Positions 27,325 through 37,128 of a DNA stretch of 64,000 nt are shown here, in pieces. The first letter of the stretch is position 1. The number at the start of each line of letters is the position of its first letter. The notes beneath the pieces were generated by a model, which worked only from the letters and a program-made list of their open reading frames with translations, was not told the origin of the DNA and made no database searches. The position numbers were made by a program, and so were the translations under genes. Origin of the DNA: Arachidicoccus sp. (GTDB lineage: Bacteria > Bacteroidota > Bacteroidia > Chitinophagales > Chitinophagaceae); assembly GCA_028283605.1 (NCBI GenBank), contig JAPWKH010000014.1, positions 124,001 to 188,000 on the forward strand, written 5' to 3'.

Positions 27325-28338
27325 ATGAACCATTTAAAAATTGAATTTGACACATCGATTCGCAAAAAAATATTTTTTGCCCTTGTCTTTTTTATTAGCT
27401 GCGGAGTCTTTATAACTGGCTGTGTAAAAAATGCCTCATTATACTCGCCAGAAGAAGGATTATTATATATGCCACAGGCTTATCAGGAGAGAGCCGATCT
27501 TTCTCTTTACTATATTACAGATACTCAAACTGCCTATTTTGGAATAGCTTATACTGGCTTTAATAGTGCGGCAAAAGACATTACTGCAAATTTTGTTGTT
27601 GATAATAGCTTGATAGAAACTTATAATGAACTAAATGCTTATACCGGTAATGTTTATTATCCCATACCTGATAGTGCTTATAGTTTGTCGGGGCTGACAA
27701 CCGTACTCTCAGCAGGGAAAACAAGTTCTCAGCCATTGGCTTTAAATATTTTAGCACATAAGCTCCAATTTGGTACGCATTATTTATTACCTATCCGTCT
27801 CTTGAGCGTGTCCGATGGCACATTTGACACTACATTGGATATTGCTTATTTCAAAATAGATACGCTTTTAATAAGATCGAAAGATATTACCAACCACGAT
27901 AGTACCGGGGCAAGTACTTCATTTACTTACAACTATGACGATGCGCCGTCTCATAGCGATAATGGAGAGTCGGCTATACATCTCGTGGATAGCAATTATA
28001 CGACCAAGTATTTATTATTTACCTTTCATCCAGATATGTATGTACAACTCTCGTATCCGCAGCCTACAGTTGTAAATGCCTATGCAATCACATCAGGTGG
28101 CGATGCTCAGGAACGTGACCCTAAAAGTTGGAATTTGGCGGCCTCTAATGATGGAACGAATTGGACAGTAATAGATACACAGACAAATCAGTCGTTTCCC
28201 GGCAGGCTTCAAACCATACAGTTCAATACAACCAATATCGCTGCATATAAGTACTACAGGTGGAACATTACGGCAAACAATAATAATAATTCAGGATTAT
28301 TCCAGTGTACGGAGTTCAGATTATTGCAATTTTATTAA
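27325..28338 (+). CDS. DUF1735-like plus F5/8 type C lipoprotein (SusE-position)
   Basis: 337 residues: a signal peptide with lipobox (FITGC, Cys at about 33), an N-terminal region resembling the DUF1735/BT_3987 N-terminal domain (about 38-175), then a galactose-binding-like F5/8C (discoidin, CBM32-type) domain (about 205-335, KYLLFTFHPDMYVQLSYPQP, ERDPKSWNLAASNDGTNWTVID, YYRWNITAN, EFRLLQFY). It sits third after SusC and SusD and probably binds glycan at the cell surface. The 210-base gap upstream shows no gene. Confidence 0.8.
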   Translation: MNHLKIEFDTSIRKKIFFALVFFISCGVFITGCVKNASLYSPEEGLLYMPQAYQERADLSLYYITDTQTAYFGIAYTGFNSAAKDITANFVVDNSLIETYNELNAYTGNVYYPIPDSAYSLSGLTTVLSAGKTSSQPLALNILAHKLQFGTHYLLPIRLLSVSDGTFDTTLDIAYFKIDTLLIRSKDITNHDSTGASTSFTYNYDDAPSHSDNGESAIHLVDSNYTTKYLLFTFHPDMYVQLSYPQPTVVNAYAITSGGDAQERDPKSWNLAASNDGTNWTVIDTQTNQSFPGRLQTIQFNTTNIAAYKYYRWNITANNNNNSGLFQCTEFRLLQFY

Positions 28339-28378
28339 TAATCAGGCCAGTGGTTTGTATGATTTATTTGATTTCTCT

Positions 28379-28500
28379 ATTGGTCGAACGGAGTCCCGAC
28401 GACCAATAAACATTTAAAAAAATAAACAGAGGAAATGCCCGAAAGATTTTGTTATACTTAAAACGATAATTATTTATGGCATTCGATATTGCAATAAAAA
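28379..28500. repeat. Divergent copy (A) of the start-codon-associated intergenic repeat
   Basis: Begins with a hairpin TTGGTCG/CGACCAA enclosing ACGGAGTCCC, then AATAAACATTTAAAAAAATAAACAG. From 28433 a second partial copy runs GAAATGCCCGAAAGATTTTG...ATTATTTATGGCATTC and reaches the ATG of the calpain-like gene at 28517. It aligns with copies at 29694, 29847, 38061 and 44887, but its start-codon hairpin is not conserved. The first hairpin may also terminate the preceding gene. Confidence 0.5.
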
Positions 28501-28516
28501 ATATAAAATTTAATTC

Positions 28517-29626
28517 ATGAAACAGATACGTCTTTGTGTAAGGTTGTTATTATTCCTCACACTATTTTATGGATGTTCCAAAAGTGATGTAACACCGGAG
28601 TCAAAGTCAACACAGCCGACTACTCCGACAACGAGCAGCAGCGAGGCAACGCTCAACTGGAGAGATACTACCATGTCCGACTTAATGCCCGTTTCCAATG
28701 GCAGCACTTTTTCGTCTCAAACAACGATGGGTATTCATTTTCAAGGATTGCATGCAACTACTGATGCTGATAGCCAATGGTTGGCTACAGCAAACAATGA
28801 ACCGCCGATACCGTCTTCCACTCCGGACCTCCATTGGCAGACGTTTATTGTAAATCTTTGGTACTTGTACGGCTCTCCCGACATAGTGCATATTAATCAG
28901 CGCAACGTTGGAGATTGTGACGGGCTGGCTGCATTAGGCTGTATGGCTTATGCATCACCAGACTTTATCAAAAGCCTTATCAAAGACAATGGCGACAATA
29001 CCTATACCGTATCTATGTACGATCCGCAGGCGAAGCCGATCAAGGTCACTGTTTCCTCACAGTTCCTCGCAGACGGCAGCGGGCAACTAAAAGCTTGCGG
29101 CGCACAGGGCAATAATACAACAGCCACCTGGGCTACCGTGCTTGAAAAAGCGATCATGAAATACAACGTTATTTACAAGTTTGTGGACAACGGTACCGAT
29201 ATAGGCGGAATAGGTAGTGAATACGCCACGCCGTTGTTTACAGGCACCGGCAACAGTTTTGCTTTTGCGCCCGGTACGCTGTCGCCAACGAATCTGCGGA
29301 GAGCTGTAATGTGGGCACTTGCCAATGGCAAGTTTGTTACAGGAGGATTTAACAAGGCAAATATGGGCGTAGGCGCAGATAGTGTCGCTTCTATTACCGG
29401 ACATGCCTATACGTTGGTGGTCTCTACCGATACATCGGCGCTATTTTCTATGCGTAACCCATGGGGATTTAATCCTACAACAAATCACGGCGATATTCAG
29501 GACAATGGCGTGGTAAACGTTCCCAATATTGGTACTGTAGTAAATTCCATAGACGTCCGTATAATAGACCCAGGCGTGGCAGGCGATAAAGGCAATCTTA
29601 CGCCTTATCAGAAGCCGAAGATCTAG
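28517..29626 (+). CDS. Calpain-like (peptidase C2) lipoprotein
   Basis: 369 residues with a signal peptide and lipobox (LFYGC, Cys20), then a Ser/Thr/Pro-rich linker. A papain-fold calpain core follows with all catalytic elements: Gln128 and Cys134 in QRNVGDCDGLAAL, His296 in ITGHAYTLVV, and Asn314 in MRNPWGF. In animal calpains the motif reads GDCW; here GDCD. The EF-hand and C2 domains of animal calpains are absent. The protein should be anchored in the outer membrane. It lies in the SusCD locus between the F5/8C lipoprotein and metallopeptidase genes, suggesting proteolysis of glycoprotein substrates, though a regulatory cleavage role is possible. Confidence 0.82.
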   Translation: MKQIRLCVRLLLFLTLFYGCSKSDVTPESKSTQPTTPTTSSSEATLNWRDTTMSDLMPVSNGSTFSSQTTMGIHFQGLHATTDADSQWLATANNEPPIPSSTPDLHWQTFIVNLWYLYGSPDIVHINQRNVGDCDGLAALGCMAYASPDFIKSLIKDNGDNTYTVSMYDPQAKPIKVTVSSQFLADGSGQLKACGAQGNNTTATWATVLEKAIMKYNVIYKFVDNGTDIGGIGSEYATPLFTGTGNSFAFAPGTLSPTNLRRAVMWALANGKFVTGGFNKANMGVGADSVASITGHAYTLVVSTDTSALFSMRNPWGFNPTTNHGDIQDNGVVNVPNIGTVVNSIDVRIIDPGVAGDKGNLTPYQKPKI

Positions 29627-29693
29627 GTTGTGGGTAAAGTGTAGGTTTAAAATGTTGTAAGTCGCTATGCTATTTTGCTATAAATCTTTTTTA

Positions 29694-29836
29694 GAAATGA
29701 GCCACAAACGTCTTGCATGCGAAAAGTATCGATTATTTGGGGGAAACGAAGAGTACGATGAGGCTAAAACAAAATAACAACTATTCTCATCAATTCCATG
29801 TGCCAATTAAAAAAACAATTAAAAATAAACACATGA
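29694..29836 (+). repeat. Start-codon-associated intergenic repeat, copy B
   Basis: Runs from GAAATGAGCC to a 3' inverted repeat CATGTG (29797-29802) / CACATG (29830-29835) with an A-rich loop. The final ATG is followed by AAG TAA, so it starts only a two-codon ORF. The pairing arms differ from copies D and E (CATCTG/CAGATG) on both sides, a compensatory change. Confidence 0.6.
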
Positions 29837-29846
29837 AGTAATCCAT

Positions 29847-29934
29847 GAGTAAAAGCGATAATTATTTGGCGAAACGAAGTTCATCACAGACAATTCCATC
29901 TTACAAATAAAAATAATAAAAATAAACAGGTGAA
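29847..29934 (+). repeat. Start-codon-associated intergenic repeat, copy C
   Basis: Contains AAAGCGATAATTATTTGGCG, AAACGAAGTTC, ATTCCATCTT and an A-rich loop ending AATAAACAGGTGAA. The arms CATCTT (29897-29902) and CAGGTG (29927-29932) pair at five of six positions including one G-U. The GTG inside the right arm is the start codon of the next gene (29930). Copies B and C lie in tandem. Confidence 0.6.
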
Positions 29935-30598
29935 ACACATTCCAATTTTGTTATTATTTTTTGCTTTACATGATACTTTCGCCATAGCGCAAAACATCAC
30001 AGCTACAGACTACACGCCTGTTTCTACTTTTCGCATCGGTGAAAACAAAATTACGTTGGAAGAGAAAAAAGATTCAAAAGTATTTAGGGAAAACCAGGAT
30101 CACGTAAAGTTTTATAAGACAATACTGGCCGCGATGATCGAAAGTAAAAACCGCCAAATATTAAAAATCTTCGACACTGCGCTTTATATAACCGACGCAT
30201 ACCATAAAACGATGCTTCCATGTGTGTTGGTGGATACGGTTGTAAAGGTAATGTATGTCTTTTCCAATTCTAAAGCCCCTGATATATTTTTTGGGATGGA
30301 TGGCTATGTGTATAGAAGTGACATGGAAGTTGATTCTGTACAAAAAGAAACAATTTTCAAAGAATTCAATGCTGGCTGGAGTTCATTTTTCGGCGGTTCG
30401 TTTTCCGGCAATCCCGAACTTTGGCATTACTCCGCAGCAGGTGGTCTCGTAATTCTGTCCAAAAGAAGAGGCGATAACAAATGGAGCAACGATGTTGTAG
30501 GCAGAATTGATCCCTCTCTTGTCGAAAAGCAATACGGAACACACAAGAATGTTCTCTTCGCTTCTTTGCCTAATATTGACAGCATGAAATTTCTTTAA
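29930..30598 (+). CDS. Secreted protein of unknown function
   Basis: 222 residues starting at GTG 29930, inside the 3' arm of repeat copy C. The start is supported by the signal peptide that follows at once (KHIPILLLFFALHDTFAIAQ, cleavage after about residue 20). The mature part is mixed alpha/beta with no recognised motif (GMDGYVYRSDMEVDSVQKE, FGGSFSGNPELWHYSAAGGLVIL). No lipobox. It lies between the calpain-like lipoprotein and the large metallopeptidase fusion and is probably co-expressed with them. Confidence 0.7.
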   Translation: MKHIPILLLFFALHDTFAIAQNITATDYTPVSTFRIGENKITLEEKKDSKVFRENQDHVKFYKTILAAMIESKNRQILKIFDTALYITDAYHKTMLPCVLVDTVVKVMYVFSNSKAPDIFFGMDGYVYRSDMEVDSVQKETIFKEFNAGWSSFFGGSFSGNPELWHYSAAGGLVILSKRRGDNKWSNDVVGRIDPSLVEKQYGTHKNVLFASLPNIDSMKFL

Positions 30599-30820
30599 AT
30601 AAAAAACATGCCGAAAGCTTAATTTACCAGTAAGATAAAACATACAAGGCACTGTAAAAAATATATTAATAAAAGATGAAAGAAAGTGATTGAGTATTTT
30701 TATAATAGCAAATATTCCTTATATATCGTTTATAATTTCATTTGAGAGCAATATCGTCAGATAAAGTTTTCATGACTTCGAATTATGAGGGATTGAATCA
30801 TTAAGCATTAAAAAATAAAT

Positions 30821-33049
30821 ATGCTGATAAAAAAAGCAATTGTTACTATTATTCTGGTTCTTATTGCTGAATGCTTATCCAGCCAAGGATTAGCGAAAAA
30901 TAAGCTTCCTGCCGAACTGTACGGCGAGTGGTACAATCCTAAAAATGGAGATTTATTATTTGGATTTTATAATAATAACGCTGTGTATCATGAGCAGGTT
31001 TGGAAGTATAGTTCTATAGAAAAAAAAGGAGAGCAAATTTTTATAAATATCGTAGACGATAATGGAGAAAAATTATTTTTAAAAATAAAACTAAGGAAAA
31101 CAAATGCATCCATTGATACTGCAAAAGGGAGCTCTATTGACTGCACGAAACAATTGTCGGATTGTCATATTCAACACAATATTCCAGAATTTACCGCTCC
31201 TGTTTTTAAAGAAGATTATATATTCTTTTCCGGGTTAATTGCTGACTATGACGGAGAAGAGAAAAACTTTATGGTTACTTCAGATCAATTATTTGAAAAC
31301 CAACAGAAAATTTATCTTGTTACCATCCAATCCAATGGTTATTTTTCTGTTGCAATACCACAAACAAATCCAACAGTCTTGCTGGCATTCACGCCTGTTC
31401 AATCAGTATTTCCTTATGTAGCGCCTGGCAGTCATCTTTTTACGATTATAAAGCCCAATCGAAAAATTATTTTCGCAGGAGACGGCGCTCCTTTAGCAAG
31501 AGAAGATCAGTTTCTTAGAGAAACAAATCGTATTTACTTGAACGATCCAACGGAATATTTAGATAAGTTCAAAGGATTATTGCCTGAAGATTACAAAAAA
31601 TATTTTCTGTCCGAACAAATAAAGACTGAAAAAGTTCTCGATTCTATATACGCAGCAAAAACGATTAGCCCTGCAATATACCAAATGCATAAACTCGATC
31701 TAAAGTATGCGACATACCAGTATTTACTCAGCTATAATAGCTATATGAAACTATCCGATCAACAACATAAGACTGTCGATCTGCCTGCTTCTTATTTTGA
31801 CTTTTTATATGCTTTGAAAGACGGTGAAGTTGCGCCTGTTGCACAGGCATATCCGCGTTATACAAATGTTTTGGGTGTAGATGATAATTTGAACCAATTG
31901 CTTGCACCTCTTTTTCACAACAAGCAATTTCAGGATTCCATGAATCGAGAAGGCGGTACTATTGAGACGGTAGCAGCGGTTTACAATTCTTTGCATCATA
32001 AGTGGGAAGGAGTAAGTGAGCGTCAGGCGTCATTGTTGAAAATAATTTATGAAGAAAGGAATGATAGTGCGCAACGAAAAAGTTTTATTGGAGATAACCA
32101 GAAAGAAATAGATGAGATTTTGAATAAATACCGGGACATTTCTATGTGTTATATAATAATCCCGATGGTTACAAAATATCTGTGTGATTCTTTGGGTTGG
32201 CGACGTGGAGTTGCGACCGATTTGGTAATTTCAGCTAATATTACCCGCAAACTTATTAACGAGAATATTAAAATCCCTGATGGATATTTCGATTTGCGAG
32301 ATTCAATATTTATCGATCCGTTTATTGCGCAATACATGAAAAAAATTAAGGATACGCATATACCCGCACCAACTAATGTTCAACTCAAACTCCCGACCTT
32401 TGCAAAAGACTGGTCATATATAAGCAAAGAAGGAATTATCTCAAGTGATACAATTTTTAAGAATGGATATACGCTGGTATTCATCAATAAATATCAAACC
32501 TTTCCGGACAGCACGAAGTCAAAAATGATTGATGCGTTCTTTAAAGTTTATCCGCAGGAGGCGGCCATATACAATCAGCAATCGCCAAAGCATGTAATAT
32601 TTGTGATAGACCCGGAATACACTGGCGTTGCGGCTTCTGCTGATAGTCTTACGCGCTTCAATCCGAAATGGTATGAACAAAATCCCAATGATATTGATGT
32701 GGTTACACACGAAGTAATGCATCTTGTGCAGGCATATTACCTCAATCATTATGATCCTTCCTGGGTTACGGAAGGTATTGCAGATTTTGTGCGATATACA
32801 TTGGGTGTGAACAATGCGGCAGCGAACTGGTCGTTAACGCCGTTCAATTCCAGTCAGTCTTATACAAATTCTTATCGTATTACAGCACGCTTCTTTGTGT
32901 GGATTGTAAATAAATATGATAAAAACATTGTAAAGAAACTCGATGTGGCCATGCGTAATAATACTTATACTGATACATTCTGGAAAGATAACACAGGCAG
33001 ATCAGTTGACGAATTATGGGCGGAATATGCAGCAAATCCCTCACTATAA
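30821..33049 (+). CDS. Large secreted protein with C-terminal basic secretory protein (BSP) metallopeptidase domain
   Basis: 742 residues with a signal peptide (about 1-25). Residues about 28-500 (AELYGEWYNPKNGDLLFGFYNN, DYIFFSGLIADYDGEEKNF, then a helical region) resemble the N-terminal halves of Bacteroidota TlpA/thioredoxin-like secreted proteins, but no thioredoxin CxxC is present. Residues about 545-742 form a BSP domain (PF04450-type) with zinc motif THEVMHLVQ (His630, Glu631, His634) and TEGIADFVRY (Glu651, Asp655), ending VDELWAEYAANPSL. The C-terminal 190 residues are closely similar to the stand-alone BSP protein at 37129. Likely a secreted zinc protease; the fusion arrangement is unfamiliar to me. 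Confidence 0.8.
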   Translation: MLIKKAIVTIILVLIAECLSSQGLAKNKLPAELYGEWYNPKNGDLLFGFYNNNAVYHEQVWKYSSIEKKGEQIFINIVDDNGEKLFLKIKLRKTNASIDTAKGSSIDCTKQLSDCHIQHNIPEFTAPVFKEDYIFFSGLIADYDGEEKNFMVTSDQLFENQQKIYLVTIQSNGYFSVAIPQTNPTVLLAFTPVQSVFPYVAPGSHLFTIIKPNRKIIFAGDGAPLAREDQFLRETNRIYLNDPTEYLDKFKGLLPEDYKKYFLSEQIKTEKVLDSIYAAKTISPAIYQMHKLDLKYATYQYLLSYNSYMKLSDQQHKTVDLPASYFDFLYALKDGEVAPVAQAYPRYTNVLGVDDNLNQLLAPLFHNKQFQDSMNREGGTIETVAAVYNSLHHKWEGVSERQASLLKIIYEERNDSAQRKSFIGDNQKEIDEILNKYRDISMCYIIIPMVTKYLCDSLGWRRGVATDLVISANITRKLINENIKIPDGYFDLRDSIFIDPFIAQYMKKIKDTHIPAPTNVQLKLPTFAKDWSYISKEGIISSDTIFKNGYTLVFINKYQTFPDSTKSKMIDAFFKVYPQEAAIYNQQSPKHVIFVIDPEYTGVAASADSLTRFNPKWYEQNPNDIDVVTHEVMHLVQAYYLNHYDPSWVTEGIADFVRYTLGVNNAAANWSLTPFNSSQSYTNSYRITARFFVWIVNKYDKNIVKKLDVAMRNNTYTDTFWKDNTGRSVDELWAEYAANPSL

Positions 33050-33139
33050 AATGATTTATAGATGTATGTATAGTACAAATATATTCTCCCTTTATCATTG
33101 CAATTTCATTAGGTCACTTACATTATTATCCAACATCTA

Positions 33140-34555
33140 ATGCGACTAAAAATAACTCTACGGAATATTCTATTTTATTTTTCAATTATGTGCGCTTTAC
33201 ATATTAGAGCCCAAAACAACAAAACGCCCTTGTACTCACTCCAGCAGCAATTTGTGAATCTGAAATTTGGAATGTTCATCCACTTCAACATTCCTACTTA
33301 TGCCAATCAAGATTGGCCTGATCCAGACATGTCGCCGGCATTATTTAATCCAGTAAAACTGAATTGCGATCAATGGGCAAAGGCTGCAAAATCCGCACAC
33401 ATGACGTATGGTTGTTTAACAACAAAACATCACAGCGGTTTTTGTATTTGGGACACAAAAACTACGGATTATAATGTAATGAACAGCCCATTAAAGAAAG
33501 ATGTGGTACGAGAGTTTGTCAATGCTTTTCGTAAGAATGGATTAAAAGTGATGTTGTATTTTTCTATTCTTGATACGCATCATCGCTTACGCCCCAATAA
33601 CATTACACAGCAGGATGTGGATTATGTGAAGGCGCAGCTTACCGAATTACTTACAAACTACGGGCCGATAGAAGCATTGATTATTGACGGCTGGGATGCG
33701 CCATGGTCAAGAATTTCTTACGATCAGATTCCGTTTGAAGAAATCTATCGTCTGGTAAAATCGCTGCAACCTAACTGTTTGCTGATGGATTTAAATTCTG
33801 CCAAATATCCATCCAATGCTTTATTTTATTCTGATATAAAATCGTATGAACAAAATGCCGGACAAAACGTATCTAAAGAAACAAACAAGCTGCCGGCTTT
33901 ATCCTGCTATCCGTTACAGGATAATTGGTTTTGGAAAACATCATTTCCGACTTCTAATGTAAAAGATCCGGAAAAACTGGTAAATGAAAACCTGATTCCT
34001 TTGAACAAAGCCTATTGCAATTTTATTCTGAATGTTGCTCCCAATACCGATGGATTGATTGATGATAATGCTTTGGCTGCTTTGAAAAAAATAGGAGAGT
34101 TGTGGAAAAATGATAATATAAACCAACCGCTTCCGGCACAAGTAGCGCCGATCATTTCTCCTAACCTTGCAAAGTGGAAATTTGCCGAAGGCAGCTGGAG
34201 CAACGATATGAATATTATGGATTTTGGAAACGATGATGATTTCGGAACATCCTGGTCTTCCAATCCGCAAGTTAAGCATCCCTGGTACGAAGTGGATTTA
34301 GGAAGAGAGCAAGCATTTAATACAGTTGTAATTACCGAAGGCGGGCAGCCGGTAATCAATAAATATCATATTGAATATTTTACAAACAATCAATGGAAAC
34401 CTTTGTTTACAGGTGACGATAAAAACAGAATAAAAATTCATCGTTTCGACAGGGTTTGGGGAAGTAAAATAAAAATATCGATAGATGATTTTAGCGATAA
34501 TCCATCCATTGCAGAGTTTGGTGTTTATAATGAAAGAAGATGCCCAAAATCTTAG
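33140..34555 (+). CDS. GH29 alpha-L-fucosidase with C-terminal F5/8C domain
   Basis: 471 residues with a signal peptide (about 1-24, cleaved after IRA). The GH29 core (about 30-345) shows FGMFIHFNIPTYANQDWPD, the substrate-binding TTKHHSGFCIWDT, and IEALIIDGWDAPW with the candidate nucleophile Asp183. CNFILNVAPNTDGLIDD is the usual C-terminal barrel signature. Residues about 355-471 look like an F5/8C (CBM32-type) module (WYEVDLGREQAFNTVVI). It removes fucose from glycans, which fits N-glycan trimming with the neighbouring GH92 genes. ATG 33140 starts 90 bases after the BSP fusion gene. Confidence 0.9.
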   Translation: MRLKITLRNILFYFSIMCALHIRAQNNKTPLYSLQQQFVNLKFGMFIHFNIPTYANQDWPDPDMSPALFNPVKLNCDQWAKAAKSAHMTYGCLTTKHHSGFCIWDTKTTDYNVMNSPLKKDVVREFVNAFRKNGLKVMLYFSILDTHHRLRPNNITQQDVDYVKAQLTELLTNYGPIEALIIDGWDAPWSRISYDQIPFEEIYRLVKSLQPNCLLMDLNSAKYPSNALFYSDIKSYEQNAGQNVSKETNKLPALSCYPLQDNWFWKTSFPTSNVKDPEKLVNENLIPLNKAYCNFILNVAPNTDGLIDDNALAALKKIGELWKNDNINQPLPAQVAPIISPNLAKWKFAEGSWSNDMNIMDFGNDDDFGTSWSSNPQVKHPWYEVDLGREQAFNTVVITEGGQPVINKYHIEYFTNNQWKPLFTGDDKNRIKIHRFDRVWGSKIKISIDDFSDNPSIAEFGVYNERRCPKS

Positions 34556-34807
34556 AGGCGATGATTTAAATAATGCGTTGGAGAAAAATATTAGACAATA
34601 AAAATTAATCCTTTCATTCAGATTTTTATTTTTCGATTCCAATCACCGGTTGTGCTGCTTTATGAAAATATGAAAAATTTTATTGCGAAAGAAAGATAAT
34701 ATATATGTAATATCAATCTCATTTATAATGCATTAACAATCTCTTCCATTTTTATTTACTACTATTCATACTTTGAATCATTATCTTTATTTTCCAAATA
34801 GGATTTT

Positions 34808-37103
34808 ATGCGAAAAATTTTTTCTTTAGTTTGTTCTGTAATGATGGTGTCGGGTATACTGGCACAAGTTGCTAACTCCGAAACTTCGCTTGTCGATTAT
34901 GTAAACCCTTTGATGGGTACGGATTCCAAAGGAGATTTGTCCACCGGCAATACTTATCCTGCAATCGGGTTGCCATGGGCGATGAACATGTGGACACCGC
35001 AAACCGGCGAGAGATGGCGATGGTTGGCAATATACATACAACTCAGATAAAATAAGAGGCTTTAAACAAACGCATCAGCCATCGCCGTGGATGAACGATT
35101 ATGGTGTGTTTTCATTAATGCCCGTAACCGGGAAATCTGTGTTTGAAGAAAACGAAAGAGCAAGCTGGTTTTCGCATAAAACGGAAATATCAAAGCCTTA
35201 TTATTACAGCGTATATCTCGCCGATCAGGATGTAACTACAGAAATTACACCCACTTTGCGTGCTGCGATATTCCGCTTTACATTCCCGAAAACAGACAGC
35301 GCTTTTGTTGTCATTGATGCTTTCCAAAGGCATTCATTTGTAAAAATTATTCCGGAAAAAAATGAAATTATCGGTTATTCCACTTTCTATGCGAGAGGGC
35401 CGTTGAAGAACTTTAAAAATTATTTCATTATCAAATTCAACAGGCCTTTCAAAAATGTTTCTACATGGAGCGATACAGTTTTAAACAGGGGGAATTTATC
35501 TGCCGAAAACAAGCATGTAGGCGCGCTTGTGGGTTTTGATGCAAAATATCGCGGGGAACAAGTGATTGCAAAAGTTGCTTCCTCATTCATCAGCCCCGAA
35601 CAAGCGGAAGAAAATTTGAAAGAACTGGGTAGTGATAATTTTGAAGCCATTGAACAAAAAGGAAAAGATGAATGGAATAAAACTTTAGGCAGGATAAATG
35701 TAAACGGCGGCACGATAGACCAAATGCGTACATTTTATTCCTGTTTATACAGAATGCTGTTCTTTCCGAACAGATTGTATGAAATAAATGCACAAGGCAA
35801 AATTGTTCATTACAGTCCTTATGACGGGCAGGTTCATGATGGCTATCTGTTTGGTGGTACCGGTTTTTGGGATACATTCAGGGCATTATATCCGTTCCTG
35901 AATTTGATGTATCCGTCTATTAATAAAGAAATGCAGGAGGGATTAGTTAGTGATTATAAAGAAGGCGGCTGGCTGCCGGAGTGGAGCAGTCCGGGCTATG
36001 CGGATATTATGGTCGGCAACAATTCAGCTTCCATTGTGAGCGATGCATATATGAAAGGCTTGCGCGGTTATGATATCAATATGTTATATGAAGCATTGCT
36101 AAAAGATGCCAACAATGAAGGGCCTATCGGCGCAGTTGGCCGCAAAGGCGTGAAGTATTACAACAGCTTGGGATATGTTCCTTACAATGTAGGTATTAAT
36201 GAAAACGGTGCACGGACACTCGAATATGCGTATGACGATTTCACGATTTATCAATTGGCAAAAGCCTTGCATCGTCCGCAATCCGAGATAGATTTATATG
36301 CGAAGCGTGCGATGAATTACAAGAATCTCTTCAATCCGGAATTTAAATTAATGAGCGGAAAGAACGAGGACGGTTCATGGCCGGCAAACTTTAATCCGCT
36401 GAAATGGGGCGATGCGTTTACGGAAGGAAACAGCTGGCATTATTCCTGGGCTTCCATGCACGATATGCAAGGATTGATAGATTTAATGGGCGGAAAAGAT
36501 GTGTTTGTAAATATGCTTGATTCCATCTTTAAAATGCCGCCGGTATTTGATGACAGCTATTACGGCGGCGTGATACACGAGATACGCGAAATGCAAATTA
36601 TGAACATGGGACAATACGCCCATGGTAATCAACCGATACAGCATGTTTTGTATTTGTATAACTATGCAGGCGAACCATGGAAATCGCAATATCATATTCG
36701 CGATGCAATGAATCGTTTATACAAAGCTACGCCGGACGGCTATTGCGGCGATGAAGACAACGGACAAACCTCTGCATGGTATGTATTTTCTGCCATGGGT
36801 TTTTATCCCGTTTGCCCTGCCACGACGCAATATGTTTTAGGAGCGCCTTTATTCAAAAAGATAACTTTGAATCTGGAAAACGGAAAAACATTTACAATAA
36901 ATGCACCGAATAACAGCGATAAAAATATTTATGTACAATCAGCATCATTAAACGCAAAAACTTATACTAAAAACTGGATCGATCATTTCGATATTCAAAA
37001 AGGCGGCACTTTCCAATTGCAGATGAACAGCGAACCAAATAAACAAAAAGGCATTCATCAGGAAGATTTCCCGTATTCTTTTTCAACGGATAAAAACAAA
37101 TAA
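34808..37103 (+). pseudogene. GH92 exo-alpha-mannosidase, second copy (single-base frameshift)
   Basis: ATG 34808 gives a signal peptide (cleaved near LAQ) and the GH92 N-terminus SLVDYVNPLMGTDSKGD, then GNTYPAIGLPWAMNMWTPQTGE. The frame breaks near 35009-35020. A one-base skip restores DGWQYTYNSDKIRGFKQTHQ, the normal continuation, and the rest (35091-37103) is intact. It includes ASPG-type motifs GFWDTFRALYPF, GQYAHGNQPIQHVLYLYNYAGEPWKSQ and EDNGQTSAWYVFSAMGFYPV. Joined length is about 765 residues. It differs clearly from the GH92 at 17249, so the pair may split linkage specificities. The lesion may be a sequencing error. Confidence 0.9.
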
Positions 37104-37128
37104 TTTTTCATTACTAAATACAATCATT

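Noticed and set aside
30805-30826. AGCAT/ATGCT inverted repeat over the start codon of the 742-residue protein, as a further copy of the start-codon element
   Set aside because: Only five base pairs, and none of the other conserved blocks of the element is present; chance is likely.
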